Source of the DNA: an uncultured Ruminococcus sp.
GTDB lineage: Bacteria > Bacillota > Clostridia > Oscillospirales > Ruminococcaceae
Assembly (NCBI GenBank): GCA_947624255.1
Contig: CANQJO010000004.1
Coordinates: 62,001-126,000, forward strand
Length of the DNA: 64,000 bases
Reading direction: 5' to 3'
Shown: positions 7,080-19,754 of the stretch, in pieces
How the letters are laid out: every line of letters starts with the position of its first letter
Numbering within the stretch: position 1 is the stretch's first letter
The notes under the pieces: model-generated
What the model was told of the DNA's origin: nothing
The model's database searches: none
What the model saw: only the letters and a program-made list of their open reading frames with translations
Made by a program: the position numbers and the translations under genes

Positions 7080-9194
7080 ATGTTTGAAAATTACAGAACC
7101 TTTGAAACAACATACGCCGGCAGACCTCTCGTCGTCGAAACAGGTAAGACCTGCGGACTTTCCAACGGCTCATGCTGGGTTAGATACGGTGAGACTGTTG
7201 TTATGGCAAATGTTACTGCAAGTGCAAAGCCGCGTGAGGGTATCGACTTCTTCCCACTTTCAGTTGACTATGAGGAACGCCTTTACTCTGTAGGCAAGAT
7301 ACCCGGATCATTCACCAAGCGTGAGGGCAAGCCCTCCGAAAAGGCTATACTGACATCACGCTGTGTTGACAGACCCATACGTCCCCTTTTCCCGAAGGAT
7401 ATGAGAAATGATGTCTCCGTTGTTATGACCGTCCTTGCCGTTGAGCCGGATAACTCTCCCGAGATCGCAGGAATGATAGCAACATCTATTGCTATCTCTA
7501 TCTCTGATATTCCGTGGAACGGTCCTATTGCCGGAATAAATGTTGGTCTTGTTGATGGAGAGATCGTCCTCAATCCCACACTCGAACAGAGAGCTAAAAC
7601 CGATCTCACACTTACCGTTGCCGGTACTGCCGAGAAGATCGTTATGATCGAGGCAGGCGCAAACGAAGTTCCCGAAGATACAATGCTTGAAGCTATCTTG
7701 AAGGGACACGAGGAGATCAAGAAAATGGTCGCTTTTATCAGCGATATACGCAGTCAGATCGGCAAGCCTAAGTTTGCCTTTGAGTCTCAGGAGGTCGATC
7801 ATGAGATGTTCGACGCTGTTGAGGAATTTGCCGGTGAGCGTGTAAAAGCTGCGCTTGATACAAATGACAAGAACATCAGGGATGAAAGACTCGCTCCCAT
7901 TATAGATGATATCCATGCAAAATTCGATGAGCTTTACCCCGAAAAAGAGGCTATGCTTGACGAGTGCATCTATAAGCTCCAGAAAAAGATAGTTCGTACA
8001 TGGCTTTATGAGGGCAAGCGTGTTGACGGCAGAGGCATAGACGAGATACGTCCTCTTGCAGCAGAAGCCGGCGTTCTCCCAAGAGTTCATGGATCGGGAC
8101 TTTTCACAAGAGGTCAGACACAGGTGCTCACTATCGCTACACTCGGACCGATAAGTGACTCCCAGAAGATAGATGGTCTTGATGAGGAAGAATCAAAGAG
8201 GTATATGCACCAGTATAACTTCCCAAGCTACTCTGTGGGCGAAACAAAACCGAGCAGAGGTCCCGGAAGACGTGAGATCGGTCACGGTGCGCTTGCAGAA
8301 CGTGCTCTCGTTCCGGTGCTTCCGTCAGTTGAAGAATTTCCATATGCTATGAGACTTGTTTCCGAGGTCCTCTCCTCTAACGGTTCAACATCGCAGGGAT
8401 CTATCTGCGGATCTACACTCGCTCTCATGGATGCCGGTGTGCCGATAAAAGCTCCTGTTGCCGGAATCTCCTGCGGTCTTATCACACTTCCTGACAGCGA
8501 TGACTTTATGACAATGGTAGATATTCAGGGACTTGAAGATTTCTTCGGTGATATGGACTTTAAGGTAGGAGGAACACACAAGGGGATCACCGCTATTCAA
8601 GTAGATATCAAGGTAGACGGTCTTACTCCTGCCATTATCAAGGAGGCTTTTGAAAAGACTCGCAAGGCTCGTATCTACATTCTCGATGAGATCATGCTCA
8701 AGGCAATACCTGAACCCAGATCTACCGTAAATAAGTATGCTCCCAAAATGCTCCGGACAAAAATTCCTGTTGACAAGATCCGTGATGTCATCGGTCAGGG
8801 AGGTAAGATAATCCAGAAGATTTCCGCTGACTGTGATGTCAAGATCGATATCAATGATGACGGAAATGTATTTATCAGCGGTATTGATGCTGATAACACA
8901 AATAAAGCACTCCAGATAATCCTGACTATTGCAAATGATCCCGAGGTAGGAGCTATCTATAAGGGCAAGGTAGTCCGCATTATGGACTTCGGCGCATTTG
9001 TAGAGATCGCTCCCGGCAAGGACGGTCTGGTACACATTTCCAAATTGGATAAGCAGAGAGTTGAAAAGGTCACTGACGTTGTTTCTGTCGGCGATGAAAT
9101 CGTTGTCAAGGTAACGGATATTGATCGTCAGGGAAGAATAAATCTTTCACGCAAGGACGCACTTGCTGAGATCGAAGCAAAACACAAAAACTGA
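7080..9194 (+). CDS. pnp: Polyribonucleotide nucleotidyltransferase (PNPase)
   Basis: A 704-residue 3'-to-5' phosphorolytic exoribonuclease of the RNA degradosome, a homotrimer. Two RNase PH-like halves are separated by an all-helical region. The KH domain is near residues 560-615 (IRDVIGQGGKIIQKI) and the S1 domain near 620-690 (GKVVRIMDFGAFVEI; DGLVHISKL). Normal length for the family. The ATG follows TAGGAGG at 8-9 nt. It lies downstream of rpsO and is followed by a strong bidirectional terminator. Confidence 0.97.
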   Translation: MFENYRTFETTYAGRPLVVETGKTCGLSNGSCWVRYGETVVMANVTASAKPREGIDFFPLSVDYEERLYSVGKIPGSFTKREGKPSEKAILTSRCVDRPIRPLFPKDMRNDVSVVMTVLAVEPDNSPEIAGMIATSIAISISDIPWNGPIAGINVGLVDGEIVLNPTLEQRAKTDLTLTVAGTAEKIVMIEAGANEVPEDTMLEAILKGHEEIKKMVAFISDIRSQIGKPKFAFESQEVDHEMFDAVEEFAGERVKAALDTNDKNIRDERLAPIIDDIHAKFDELYPEKEAMLDECIYKLQKKIVRTWLYEGKRVDGRGIDEIRPLAAEAGVLPRVHGSGLFTRGQTQVLTIATLGPISDSQKIDGLDEEESKRYMHQYNFPSYSVGETKPSRGPGRREIGHGALAERALVPVLPSVEEFPYAMRLVSEVLSSNGSTSQGSICGSTLALMDAGVPIKAPVAGISCGLITLPDSDDFMTMVDIQGLEDFFGDMDFKVGGTHKGITAIQVDIKVDGLTPAIIKEAFEKTRKARIYILDEIMLKAIPEPRSTVNKYAPKMLRTKIPVDKIRDVIGQGGKIIQKISADCDVKIDINDDGNVFISGIDADNTNKALQIILTIANDPEVGAIYKGKVVRIMDFGAFVEIAPGKDGLVHISKLDKQRVEKVTDVVSVGDEIVVKVTDIDRQGRINLSRKDALAEIEAKHKN

Positions 9195-9199
9195 TGAAA

Positions 9200-9231
9200 A
9201 ATGCCTGAGAGCTTATCTCAGGCATTCTTTT
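9200..9231. terminator. Bidirectional terminator after pnp and the V-ATPase operon
   Basis: An 11-bp perfect stem (9200-9210 with 9216-9226) with a 5-nt loop and T-rich flanks on both strands, placed between the convergent pnp and ntpD. Confidence 0.85.
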
Positions 9232-9881
9232 TATTGGAAATTATGACTTTGTTTCAGCACCATATCTTTGACCTTCATCAGAGAGGTCGTAGTACTTCTC
9301 TCATTTTCTGAGAGTTTCATTGTTATATATTTTATAGTCTCCTCATAATCCGGGATCATAATGTGCTCCAACGCATTTACACGCCGACGAGTTTTTTCGA
9401 TCTCGTCCGCCATAAGCTGACACGCCTTTTCGATCTCAGCAAGGCGGATCATTTTCGGAAAGATCTTACTGAGAGAGTTTACTGCTCCGTCAAGGTCAAT
9501 AGAGGTAAATGCCGTTCCGTATGAATAGATCTCATTTGCGTCATCAGTGCGGTATTTAGGCTGAAACACCGGAATATACACACTCATGACGTTTTTTTCT
9601 CCAACCTCGATCTCAACCTCCTGCTTGGGAAGCATAAGAGCGGTTTCAAGCACCTCTCTCTGCATCACAGAGCCTGCAACAGCCATATACCTGTCTGCAT
9701 CAGCGATCGCAGCCTCGACCTCCGCCCGAAGCTTACGGTTTTCTTTTATCATATCCATAAACTGTCTCATCAGCTCATCACGCTTGTCTTTCAGCAGCTT
9801 ATGACCACGTCTTGCTGAGACGAGCTTCTTTTTAAGCTGACTAAGCTCCATTCGTGTTGGATTTACGTTAAGTCTTGCCAC
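9231..9881 (-). CDS. ntpD: V-type ATPase subunit D
   Basis: A 216-residue central-stalk (rotor shaft) subunit that transmits torque between the A3B3 head and the membrane ring. It begins with the family signature RLNVNPTRMELSQLKKKL and is largely coiled coil at both ends, with a conserved TRRRVNALEHIMIP segment. GTG start at 9881, preceded by GAGGTG. It lies 10 bp downstream of ntpB and is the last gene of the operon. Confidence 0.95.
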   Translation of the reverse strand: MARLNVNPTRMELSQLKKKLVSARRGHKLLKDKRDELMRQFMDMIKENRKLRAEVEAAIADADRYMAVAGSVMQREVLETALMLPKQEVEIEVGEKNVMSVYIPVFQPKYRTDDANEIYSYGTAFTSIDLDGAVNSLSKIFPKMIRLAEIEKACQLMADEIEKTRRRVNALEHIMIPDYEETIKYITMKLSENERSTTTSLMKVKDMVLKQSHNFQ

Positions 9882-9891
9882 TCAGCTCACC

Positions 9892-11268
9892 TCAGTCCTG
9901 ACTGTCATAATATTTGACAAGATATTCCTCTCTGATACGGCGAAGCTCACTTCTTGGCAGGAGTTTAATAAGATCCCAGCCGATCGAAAGAGTCTCCTCG
10001 ATGCTGCGATTGTTTTCAAATCCCTGAGAAACATAGCGCCTTTCAAATTCATCGGCAAATTTAGCATAAATAAGATCGGTGGGAGTAAGCGCTGCCTCAC
10101 CAAGAACGACCATAAGCTCTTTTGCATCCTTGCCTCGTGCATATGCAGAGAAAAGCTGATTCATTGTATCCGAGTGGTCGGAACGTGTTTTTCCCTCACC
10201 AATACCTTTGTCTTTCAGACGTGAAAGCGACGGAAGAACATCTATAGGAGGATTTATCCCCTTGCGGTAAAGCTCTCTCGAAAGAATTATCTGTCCCTCT
10301 GTAATGTATCCTGTAAGGTCAGGTATCGGGTGAGTTTTATCGTCCTCCGGCATGGTGAGTATCGGTATCATGGTGATACTTCCCTCTTTGCCGTCCTGAC
10401 GGCCTGCACGCTCGTAGATAGATGCAAGATCCGTGTACATATATCCGGGATATCCTCGTCTTCCGGGGACTTCCTTTCTCGCAGCAGATACCTCACGAAG
10501 CGCATCGGCATAGTTGGTGATATCCGTGAGGATTACCAGTACGTGCATTCCTTTTTCAAATGCAAGGTATTCAGCGGCAGTCAAAGCCATTTTTGGTGTT
10601 GCAAGACGCTCTATCGCTGAATCATTCGCAAGGTTCACAAAGAGTACCGTTCTGTTCAGCGCACCTGTTGACCGAAAGCTGTTTACAAAATATTCTGATT
10701 CTTCAAATGTGATTCCCATTGCGGCAAATACAACGGCAAACTGCTCGTCCTTGCCCAGAACCTTTGCCTGACGTGCTATCTGTGCCGCAAGCTGTGCATG
10801 AGGAAGTCCGCTCGCAGAAAAGATCGGCAATTTCTGACCTCTTACAAGAGTATTCAGTCCGTCGATAGCCGAAACTCCCGTCTGGATAAATTCCTGCGGA
10901 TATTTTCTTGCAACGGGATTCATAGGAAGTCCGTTGACATCAAGGCGCATATCCGGGATTATCTCCGGACCGTCATCAATAGGTCTTCCCATGCCGTCAA
11001 AAACACGTCCGAGCATATCCTCAGATACGCCGAGTTCCATCTGATGCCCCGAAAAGACAACACTGCTGTCCTTGAGATTTATACCTGCAGCATTTTCAAA
11101 GAGCTGAACAAGCGCATTAGTTCCGTCAATTTCAAGTACACGGCAGCGGCGGCGTTCGCCGTTTGTAAGCCTTATTTCAGCAAGCTCACCGTATGAGACA
11201 TTCTCCACGTCCTTTACAAGCAGCAGAGGACCTGCCGCTTCTTCGATAGTTCTGTATTCTCTTGGCAT
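9892..11268 (-). CDS. ntpB: V-type ATPase subunit B
   Basis: A 458-residue non-catalytic nucleotide-site subunit of the A3B3 head. Typical features are [12 protein letters not shown] at the N-terminus, the [12 protein letters not shown] loop, [14 protein letters not shown] in place of a Walker A motif, and [14 protein letters not shown]. The start codon shares one base with the ntpA stop (TGATG), so translation is probably coupled. Full length. Confidence 0.96.
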   Translation of the reverse strand: MPREYRTIEEAAGPLLLVKDVENVSYGELAEIRLTNGERRRCRVLEIDGTNALVQLFENAAGINLKDSSVVFSGHQMELGVSEDMLGRVFDGMGRPIDDGPEIIPDMRLDVNGLPMNPVARKYPQEFIQTGVSAIDGLNTLVRGQKLPIFSASGLPHAQLAAQIARQAKVLGKDEQFAVVFAAMGITFEESEYFVNSFRSTGALNRTVLFVNLANDSAIERLATPKMALTAAEYLAFEKGMHVLVILTDITNYADALREVSAARKEVPGRRGYPGYMYTDLASIYERAGRQDGKEGSITMIPILTMPEDDKTHPIPDLTGYITEGQIILSRELYRKGINPPIDVLPSLSRLKDKGIGEGKTRSDHSDTMNQLFSAYARGKDAKELMVVLGEAALTPTDLIYAKFADEFERRYVSQGFENNRSIEETLSIGWDLIKLLPRSELRRIREEYLVKYYDSQD

Positions 11269-13037
11269 CAGTCCTGCTCCTTTCTAAGCAGCTTGTCGAT
11301 CTCAGCCGAGATCTCAACAGACAGCTTTCCGAACTCGTCATCAGTATTTTTTTCTTCGATATATTTGAATCTTCCTATCCGCTCTCTTACGGGAAGTCCG
11401 GCGATCTCCTCTATATCAGCACCCTTTTTCAGAGCATCGGCTGCCTCATCGTTAAAGCTGAGGATCAGCTTCATCATATAAAGCTGTTTTTTCAGACCGG
11501 TATAGGTGTCGACCTCGTGGAACGCAAGCTGATGCAGGAAATCCTCACGGATAGAGCGTGCTGTTTCCATTTTCAGTCTGTCTCCGGCTGAAAGCGCATC
11601 CATACCGATGAGTTTTACGATCTCTTTCAGTTCAGCCTCATCGTGGAGTATCTCCATGAAACGGGCACGATATTTCATCCAATCGGCAGATACGTTATTG
11701 TTGTACCAATCAGAAAGTGAATCAGCATAGAGCGAATAGCTCGTCAGCCAGTTTATTGCCGGGAAGTGACGCTGATATGCAAGGTTGGAGTCGAGTCCCC
11801 AGAAGACCTTTACTATTCGCAGAGTTGCCTGTGAAACAGGCTCTGAGATATCGCCTCCGGGAGGTGATACAGCTCCTATAACAGAAAGCGCACCCTCTCT
11901 GCCCTGACTGCCGTTTGAGATAACACGTCCGGCACGCTCATAGAACTGAGCAAGACGGCTTCCCAGATAAGCAGGATATCCCTCATCACCGGGCATCTCT
12001 TCAAGACGGCCTGACATCTCACGAAGAGCCTCTGCCCAACGTGAAGTAGAATCCGCCATAAGAGCAACGGAGTATCCCATATCACGGTAATATTCGGCTA
12101 TCGTAATTCCTGTATAGACTGATGCCTCACGGGCAGCAACAGGCATATCGGAGGTATTTGCGATAAGCACTGTACGCTCCATGAGTGACTTGCCCGTATT
12201 CGGATCAATAAGCTCCGGGAACTCGTTCAGAACATCGGTCATTTCGTTGCCACGCTCTCCGCAGCCGATATAAACGATGATATCGGCATCAGCCCACTTG
12301 GCAAGCTGATGCTGGGTAACGGTCTTTCCGCTGCCGAAAGGACCGGGGATAGCCGCAACTCCGCCTTTGGCGATCGGGAAAAGACAATCCACAACTCGCT
12401 GACCTGTTACAAGAGGCATATCGGGTGACAGCTTCTTCTTGTACGGTCTGCCTCGGCGGACAGGCCATTTTTGTATGAGAGTAAGCTCCCTGTCGCCCTT
12501 TTCGGTCTCTACAACGCAGACCGTTTCATCAGCAAGGAACTCTCCCTCGCTGATTTTCTTTACAGTACCCTCAACACCGTTAGGTACCATGATCTTGTGG
12601 CTTACAATGTCGGTTTCAGGGACTGTTCCGATTATATCGCCTCCTGTGACCTTATCTCCGACCTTTATTTCAGGAGTAAATTTCCACTTGATATCTCTCT
12701 TCAGCGAGGGAACATCTGCTCCTCGCCGGAGGTTATTTCCGTAAATTTTTCTTAAATCGTCAAGCGGACGCTGTATTCCGTCAAAAATGCTGCCTATCAG
12801 TCCGGGGCCAAGCTCAACGCTCATAGGCTCGCCGGTAGATTGAACGCTTTCACCTGTGCCAAGACCTGATGTTTCCTCATAGACCTGTATAGATGCTCTG
12901 TCGCCGTGCATTTCGATGATCTCGCCGATAAGACGTTTTTCGCTTACACGTACAACGTCAAACATATTTGCATCTCTCATTCCCTCGGCAACAACGAGCG
13001 GTCCTGAGATCTTAACTATTGTACCTTTGCTGTTCAT
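11268..13037 (-). CDS. ntpA: V-type ATPase catalytic subunit A
   Basis: A 589-residue catalytic subunit of the cytoplasmic head. Walker A is [11 protein letters not shown] (near residue 235). The A-type insert characteristic of V/A ATPases is present between the N-terminal barrel and the nucleotide domain. Other motifs are [13 protein letters not shown] and [18 protein letters not shown]. The operon order (F-I-K-E-C-G-A-B-D) matches the Enterococcus hirae Na+-ATPase operon without ntpH and ntpJ. In such anaerobes the enzyme usually hydrolyses ATP to extrude ions, but synthesis is possible. Confidence 0.97.
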   Translation of the reverse strand: MNSKGTIVKISGPLVVAEGMRDANMFDVVRVSEKRLIGEIIEMHGDRASIQVYEETSGLGTGESVQSTGEPMSVELGPGLIGSIFDGIQRPLDDLRKIYGNNLRRGADVPSLKRDIKWKFTPEIKVGDKVTGGDIIGTVPETDIVSHKIMVPNGVEGTVKKISEGEFLADETVCVVETEKGDRELTLIQKWPVRRGRPYKKKLSPDMPLVTGQRVVDCLFPIAKGGVAAIPGPFGSGKTVTQHQLAKWADADIIVYIGCGERGNEMTDVLNEFPELIDPNTGKSLMERTVLIANTSDMPVAAREASVYTGITIAEYYRDMGYSVALMADSTSRWAEALREMSGRLEEMPGDEGYPAYLGSRLAQFYERAGRVISNGSQGREGALSVIGAVSPPGGDISEPVSQATLRIVKVFWGLDSNLAYQRHFPAINWLTSYSLYADSLSDWYNNNVSADWMKYRARFMEILHDEAELKEIVKLIGMDALSAGDRLKMETARSIREDFLHQLAFHEVDTYTGLKKQLYMMKLILSFNDEAADALKKGADIEEIAGLPVRERIGRFKYIEEKNTDDEFGKLSVEISAEIDKLLRKEQD

Positions 13038-13058
13038 TGCAAATGATCCGCCTCTTTC

Positions 13059-13370
13059 CTAATTCAGTATATCTGAGCCTACTGCTTTTTCCACTGCCTC
13101 ATGCAGAGATCTCATTCCGTCACCAGTATTTCCCTCAACGGCAGGTATAAGCACTATCGCCGGAAGCCGGCTGCTCCTGTATTTGCTGATAGTATCTTCT
13201 GCAAGAGCAGCCGCCGGCTCGGTGATGTATATAACTGCAAAATCACCTGATGCAAGCCTTGTAATAAGTTTTTTGATCTTTTCACCGTCAGTCTCACAGA
13301 AAACAGAAAGCCCTAATGCTGCAAAACCTAAAACACCGGCACTGTCTCCTATTACCGCAGCCTTATACAT
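13059..13370 (-). CDS. ntpG: V-type ATPase subunit F (NtpG)
   Basis: A 103-residue small subunit bound to the subunit D shaft, with a CheY-like fold. It shows YKAAVIGDSAGVLGFAALGL, then a strand with DFAVIYITEPAA and LPAIVLIP. It overlaps ntpC by 8 bp and lies about 20 bp before ntpA. The name varies: E. hirae NtpG corresponds to subunit F elsewhere. Confidence 0.9.
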   Translation of the reverse strand: MYKAAVIGDSAGVLGFAALGLSVFCETDGEKIKKLITRLASGDFAVIYITEPAAALAEDTISKYRSSRLPAIVLIPAVEGNTGDGMRSLHEAVEKAVGSDILN

Positions 13371-14298
13371 AGAGTTTTCTCATCCTTTCCATAACAGTCT
13401 CCCTGTCGGCGCCGCACTCCTGACAGACCGTGATTATTCGGAGGTTTTTCAGCTCCGCCTCTTTTGCTATATAATATGCCGCAAGAGGTTCAACACCAAA
13501 CGCCTGCATACGTGCGCTTTCAGCGTGCTCCATTATTACGTCATCACACCATTTTTCAAACTGAGCCGGAGACTCTTTCAGAATTGCAGCCGCATCTTTA
13601 TATGACGTTGATTCAAGAAAAGCCATGAGACTTTCCACACCGCCCATAGCTGCCCGTATGAGTGATTCCTTATCAAGCTCACGGCTGCCGCAGACAGCGA
13701 TCTCCATAAACTGACGTGGTTTTCCCATAAGAGCGCATCTGTATGCTGTTTTGATATCGGCACAAACTGTCGTAAGCTGCGCATACTTCTGCATGAAAGC
13801 CCCGCCGAAAGAATCGGAGTCTCTCTGTATTGCGGCAAGTGCTGATGAATCTATCAGCGAATCCGAAAGCTGTCCGTCCATAGTCCTTGTGAGAAGGTCA
13901 TAAGCCTGTGCAGCCGTTTCTGCCATATATGCAGGAAGACTGTCAAACTCCTTTGAGCTGAGCAGCTTTTTTAGTATACCGCTCTCAATATTTGAGGGAT
14001 ATATATAATATTCATCCGCATCTCTTCCGGAAAACATTGCTTTGAGTCCTGCCTTCAGATCATGGAAATCATTTTTATAGAGGAGTATCGTCAGTTCCCT
14101 GCTGTCGGGAGCATAACTCCTTATCATTTCCCACACATCTTCAAGAGTAGATGCTTCTGCGTTCTTTGAGCCTGCAATAGCTTTCAGTTCGGAAACAGTC
14201 CGGGCATTTATAAGCTGCTCCATATCACTGTGCGTGAGCAGAGAGCTTTCCATCGCCTTTACAGCGGCAACGGCGCTTGCATATTCTGTACTGCTCAT
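13363..14298 (-). CDS. ntpC: V-type ATPase subunit C (d-type)
   Basis: A 311-residue funnel-shaped subunit that links the central shaft to the K ring. It begins EYASAVAAVKAMESSLL and is helical throughout, with the family segment YKNDFHDLKAGLKA. It lies 8 bp after ntpE and overlaps ntpG by 8 bp. Length is typical. Confidence 0.92.
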   Translation of the reverse strand: MSSTEYASAVAAVKAMESSLLTHSDMEQLINARTVSELKAIAGSKNAEASTLEDVWEMIRSYAPDSRELTILLYKNDFHDLKAGLKAMFSGRDADEYYIYPSNIESGILKKLLSSKEFDSLPAYMAETAAQAYDLLTRTMDGQLSDSLIDSSALAAIQRDSDSFGGAFMQKYAQLTTVCADIKTAYRCALMGKPRQFMEIAVCGSRELDKESLIRAAMGGVESLMAFLESTSYKDAAAILKESPAQFEKWCDDVIMEHAESARMQAFGVEPLAAYYIAKEAELKNLRIITVCQECGADRETVMERMRKLYV

Positions 14299-14306
14299 TA
14301 TATCAC

Positions 14307-14900
14307 CTACCCGAACAATTCCTTAGCGGCAGTATCTCGCACGCTGTCTCTTTCGGAATCTATTATTGACCTGAAGCTGCAATTCTCGGAAATGCTTCCA
14401 TAAGTCAATATAAAGCCGTCTTCTATAGGAGCTTCTTCTCCGGATACAGTCACTGCTCCGCCTTTTTTCTCAGCAAGAAGACTTATCTTCTTCTCAAAGT
14501 CATCGGGAAGTCTCCTCAGATCCTTTTCTCCGAGAGAGATGACTCCGCTGCCTTTTTGAAGATTTTTCTCTATAAGCCCTGACAGCAGATCAAAATATTC
14601 CTTATCGGGAAGCGATCTCAGCTTAGCAAGAGCTTTCTCTACCGCAAGATCTATCTGCTCGACCTTGAAAGCAAGTATTTTTCTTTTCATTTCAGCATCT
14701 GCGGAAAAACAGGCATTCTCAAAATCACGTGCATTGCGCACTGCTGCACGCTTCATGTGATCGGAATATGCTTTTTCTGCTTTTGCAGCGGCATCGTCCT
14801 GTATCTCCCTGACTTTATTCTCTGCCGCTTTCATTATTCCGGCTTCCTGTTCTTTCTGCTGCCGATCAATAATATTCAGTATTTCGTCAAGTCCGGACAT
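14307..14900 (-). CDS. ntpE: V-type ATPase subunit E
   Basis: A 197-residue peripheral-stalk subunit that forms a coiled-coil heterodimer with the NtpF-type subunit. The N-terminal half is a long charged helix rich in Lys, Glu and Ala; the C-terminal half is globular (EEAPIEDGFILTYG). I chose the ATG at 14900 because GGGAGG precedes it; an upstream in-frame ATG lies inside ntpK and has no ribosome site. Confidence 0.92.
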   Translation of the reverse strand: MSGLDEILNIIDRQQKEQEAGIMKAAENKVREIQDDAAAKAEKAYSDHMKRAAVRNARDFENACFSADAEMKRKILAFKVEQIDLAVEKALAKLRSLPDKEYFDLLSGLIEKNLQKGSGVISLGEKDLRRLPDDFEKKISLLAEKKGGAVTVSGEEAPIEDGFILTYGSISENCSFRSIIDSERDSVRDTAAKELFG

Positions 14901-14919
14901 ATCGTCGCCTCCCTGTTTC

Positions 14920-17368
<2,449 letters not shown>

Positions 17369-17404
17369 CACACTCCCGTTAAAAATAACCGATATTCTGC
17401 TAAA

Positions 17405-17713
17405 TCAGAAATATGTGCTGATTATCGCATCGGCAGCCTTATCCATATTTTTTGCGGCTTTTTCAGCGATGATCTTAAGCTCCCTCTGACAATCCTCCTC
17501 AGCCTTTGAAGTATACTCAACAAGCTTAGCATCATAATCAGATCTCATTTTACCGGATTCAGCAGTTGCCTCACTTATCTTTTTCTGGATCGCCAGCGAA
17601 GAATCTCCCTTTGCCTTGTTTATCATATCCTCGCTCCGCTGTCTTGCCTGAGCATTTTTCTTGTTTGATTCAGCCTCAGCGGCAAGGATCTTCTGAACAG
17701 CCTCAGATGCCAT
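17405..17713 (-). CDS. ntpF: V-type ATPase peripheral-stalk subunit G/H (NtpF position)
   Basis: A 102-residue, almost entirely helical coiled-coil protein rich in Ala, Lys, Glu and Ser, starting ASEAVQKILAAEAESNKKN. It is the first gene of the operon, the place of ntpF in E. hirae, and should pair with NtpE in the peripheral stalk. Sequence conservation in this family is low, so the call rests on length, coiled coil and position. Promoter at 17765-17793; GGGGG ribosome site before the ATG. Confidence 0.85.
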   Translation of the reverse strand: MASEAVQKILAAEAESNKKNAQARQRSEDMINKAKGDSSLAIQKKISEATAESGKMRSDYDAKLVEYTSKAEEDCQRELKIIAEKAAKNMDKAADAIISTYF

Positions 17714-17764
17714 ATCTATCCCCCTTTATCAATTACCGCAGCAGATGCCGCAGCTACAAGATAT

Positions 17765-17793
17765 ATTATACATCAAAAAAAGCTTTTTTTCAA
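17765..17793 (-). promoter_or_regulatory. sigma-A promoter of the V-ATPase operon
   Basis: Minus strand TTGAAA (17788-17793), a 17-bp spacer and TATAAT (17765-17770), about 50 bp before the first gene. Confidence 0.75.
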
Positions 17794-17838
17794 TGGTCAG
17801 ATGAAAATTTCTGTGCAAAAAATATCGAATCAAAAGAC

Positions 17839-17869
17839 AAGGGAGCTATTCTCTACAGACAGCTCCCTT
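17839..17869 (-). terminator. Terminator downstream of aspS
   Basis: A 9-bp stem (17839-17847 with 17861-17869) followed on the minus strand by GTCTTTTG. It separates aspS from the V-ATPase promoter. Confidence 0.7.
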
Positions 17870-17972
17870 GCTCCTTATAAAAAGGTTTATTCGATTCTTT
17901 TTCTTATTTTAGCATAAAAAGCAGCATATGTCAAGCATTTCTCTTAACATTTAACAATTTGTTCACAAAAAG

Positions 17973-19754
17973 CTATTTCTTTTCTTTCACAGAAACACTT
18001 ATTCCAAGGACATCAAGGTTTGCTTTATCGACCTCTGACGGACATTCAGACATAAGCTCGCTTGCATTCTGCACCTTCGGAAATGCCGTAACATCACGCA
18101 GGCTGTCAGCCTTGCACATTATCATGGCAAGTCGGTCAAGTCCGATACCCATGCCGCCATGCGGAGGCGATGCATACCTGTACGCATCAACGAGGAAACC
18201 GAATTTCGCCTGAATTTCTTCATCAGTCATTCCAAGTGCCTCAAACATTTTCTGCTGTAACTCGGGATCGGTGATACGCATCGAACCGCTCGAAAGCTCT
18301 GTACCGTTCAATACAAGATCCCACGCCTTGGCACGCACACTCTCAGGATTGCTTTCAAGATCATCAATGCATTCCTCCATAGGCATCGTGAATGGATGAT
18401 GTGCTGCGACCCACGTATTGGATTCATCGTCATATTCAAAGAACGGCATCTCGGTGATCCAAAGGAAATTATAGTCATTCTCCGAGATAACTCCGAGCTT
18501 TTTGGCAGCGATAAGTCTCAGTGCTCCCAGTGTGGAAAGAACCGTTTTGGTTTTGTCAGCACAGATCAGCACGAGATCCCCTCTTTGCGCATCAACAGCA
18601 TTACATACGGAGTCAAGATCTCCCTCACCAAGGAATTTTACAAACGAGCAGTTTGGCTGCTCCTCCACCCAGCGAATATAGGCGATACCTTTTGCACCAA
18701 TGCCTTTTGCGTGTTCTGTGAGCTTGTCGATCTCCTTGCGTGTGTAGACCTCTGCGCCGTTCTTTACATTTATGGCACGCACAGTGCCTCCCTCTTCAAC
18801 AGCATTTCTGAATACGGGAAAACCAATGTTTTTCACTGTATCTGTGATATCCTGTATCTCAAAGCCGAATCGTGTATCAGGCTTATCTGTTCCATAGCGG
18901 TTCATTGCGTCGGCAAAGGTAATTCCGGGAAGCGGAAGCTGAACATCAACACCCATGATCTCCTTGAAGACTCTCTGCACAAATCCCTCAACACACTCTT
19001 GAATATCCTCCTCATCGACAAATGACATTTCAAGATCTATCTGCGTAAACTCAGGCTGACGATCGGCACGGAGATCTTCATCACGGAAACATCTTGCAAG
19101 CTGTATGTATCTGTCATATCCTGCTATCATGAGAAGCTGCTTGTATATCTGCGGAGACTGCGGCAGTGCATAGAATTTTCCCTGATGTATCCTTGACGGG
19201 ATAAGATAGTCTCTTGCTCCCTCCGGTGTGGATTTCATCATCATCGGAGTTTCTATTTCAATGAATCCGTTTTCATAGAAATAATCTCTCGTTACCTTCG
19301 CTATCTGATGACGCATAATTATATTCTGCTGAAGCGGTGCTCTTCTGAGGTCAAGATAACGGTACTTAAGGCGAAGCTCCTCATTGACTTTCGTCTCATT
19401 TGTTATTTCAAAAGGAGTGGTCTGCGCCTTTGAAAGTATTCTCAGATCGGTGACAAATATCTCGACATTTCCGGTTTTCAATTTATCATTTTTGCTCTCA
19501 CGCTCACGCACTTCGCCCTTTGCCATGAGAACATACTCACTGCGGCAGGAGGCTGCTTTTTCAAATATCTCAGGCTCTGTCTCGTCATTGAAAAGGAGCT
19601 GAACAACGCCTGTTCTGTCACGGAGTACAATGAAAATAACTCCGCCCTTATTTCTGATCCTTTCAACAAATCCGCCTACTACAGCAATACCTCCGGGCTG
19701 AATGACCTCTCCGCAGTAGTGAGTACGCTTCAAGCCTTTCATATTTTCAGCCAT
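17973..19754 (-). CDS. aspS: Aspartyl-tRNA synthetase (bacterial type)
   Basis: A 593-residue class II synthetase that charges tRNA-Asp in the cytoplasm. The N-terminal OB fold binds the anticodon (RTHYCGEVIQPG). Class II motif 2 is RCFRDEDLRADRQPEFTQID and motif 3 is GMGIGLDRLAM. The long insert between motifs 2 and 3 (GAD domain) marks the bacterial type. ATG at 19754 follows AAGGAG at about 7 nt. The gene overlaps the hisS end by 8 bp, the common hisS-aspS order of Firmicutes. Confidence 0.97.
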   Translation of the reverse strand: MAENMKGLKRTHYCGEVIQPGGIAVVGGFVERIRNKGGVIFIVLRDRTGVVQLLFNDETEPEIFEKAASCRSEYVLMAKGEVRERESKNDKLKTGNVEIFVTDLRILSKAQTTPFEITNETKVNEELRLKYRYLDLRRAPLQQNIIMRHQIAKVTRDYFYENGFIEIETPMMMKSTPEGARDYLIPSRIHQGKFYALPQSPQIYKQLLMIAGYDRYIQLARCFRDEDLRADRQPEFTQIDLEMSFVDEEDIQECVEGFVQRVFKEIMGVDVQLPLPGITFADAMNRYGTDKPDTRFGFEIQDITDTVKNIGFPVFRNAVEEGGTVRAINVKNGAEVYTRKEIDKLTEHAKGIGAKGIAYIRWVEEQPNCSFVKFLGEGDLDSVCNAVDAQRGDLVLICADKTKTVLSTLGALRLIAAKKLGVISENDYNFLWITEMPFFEYDDESNTWVAAHHPFTMPMEECIDDLESNPESVRAKAWDLVLNGTELSSGSMRITDPELQQKMFEALGMTDEEIQAKFGFLVDAYRYASPPHGGMGIGLDRLAMIMCKADSLRDVTAFPKVQNASELMSECPSEVDKANLDVLGISVSVKEKK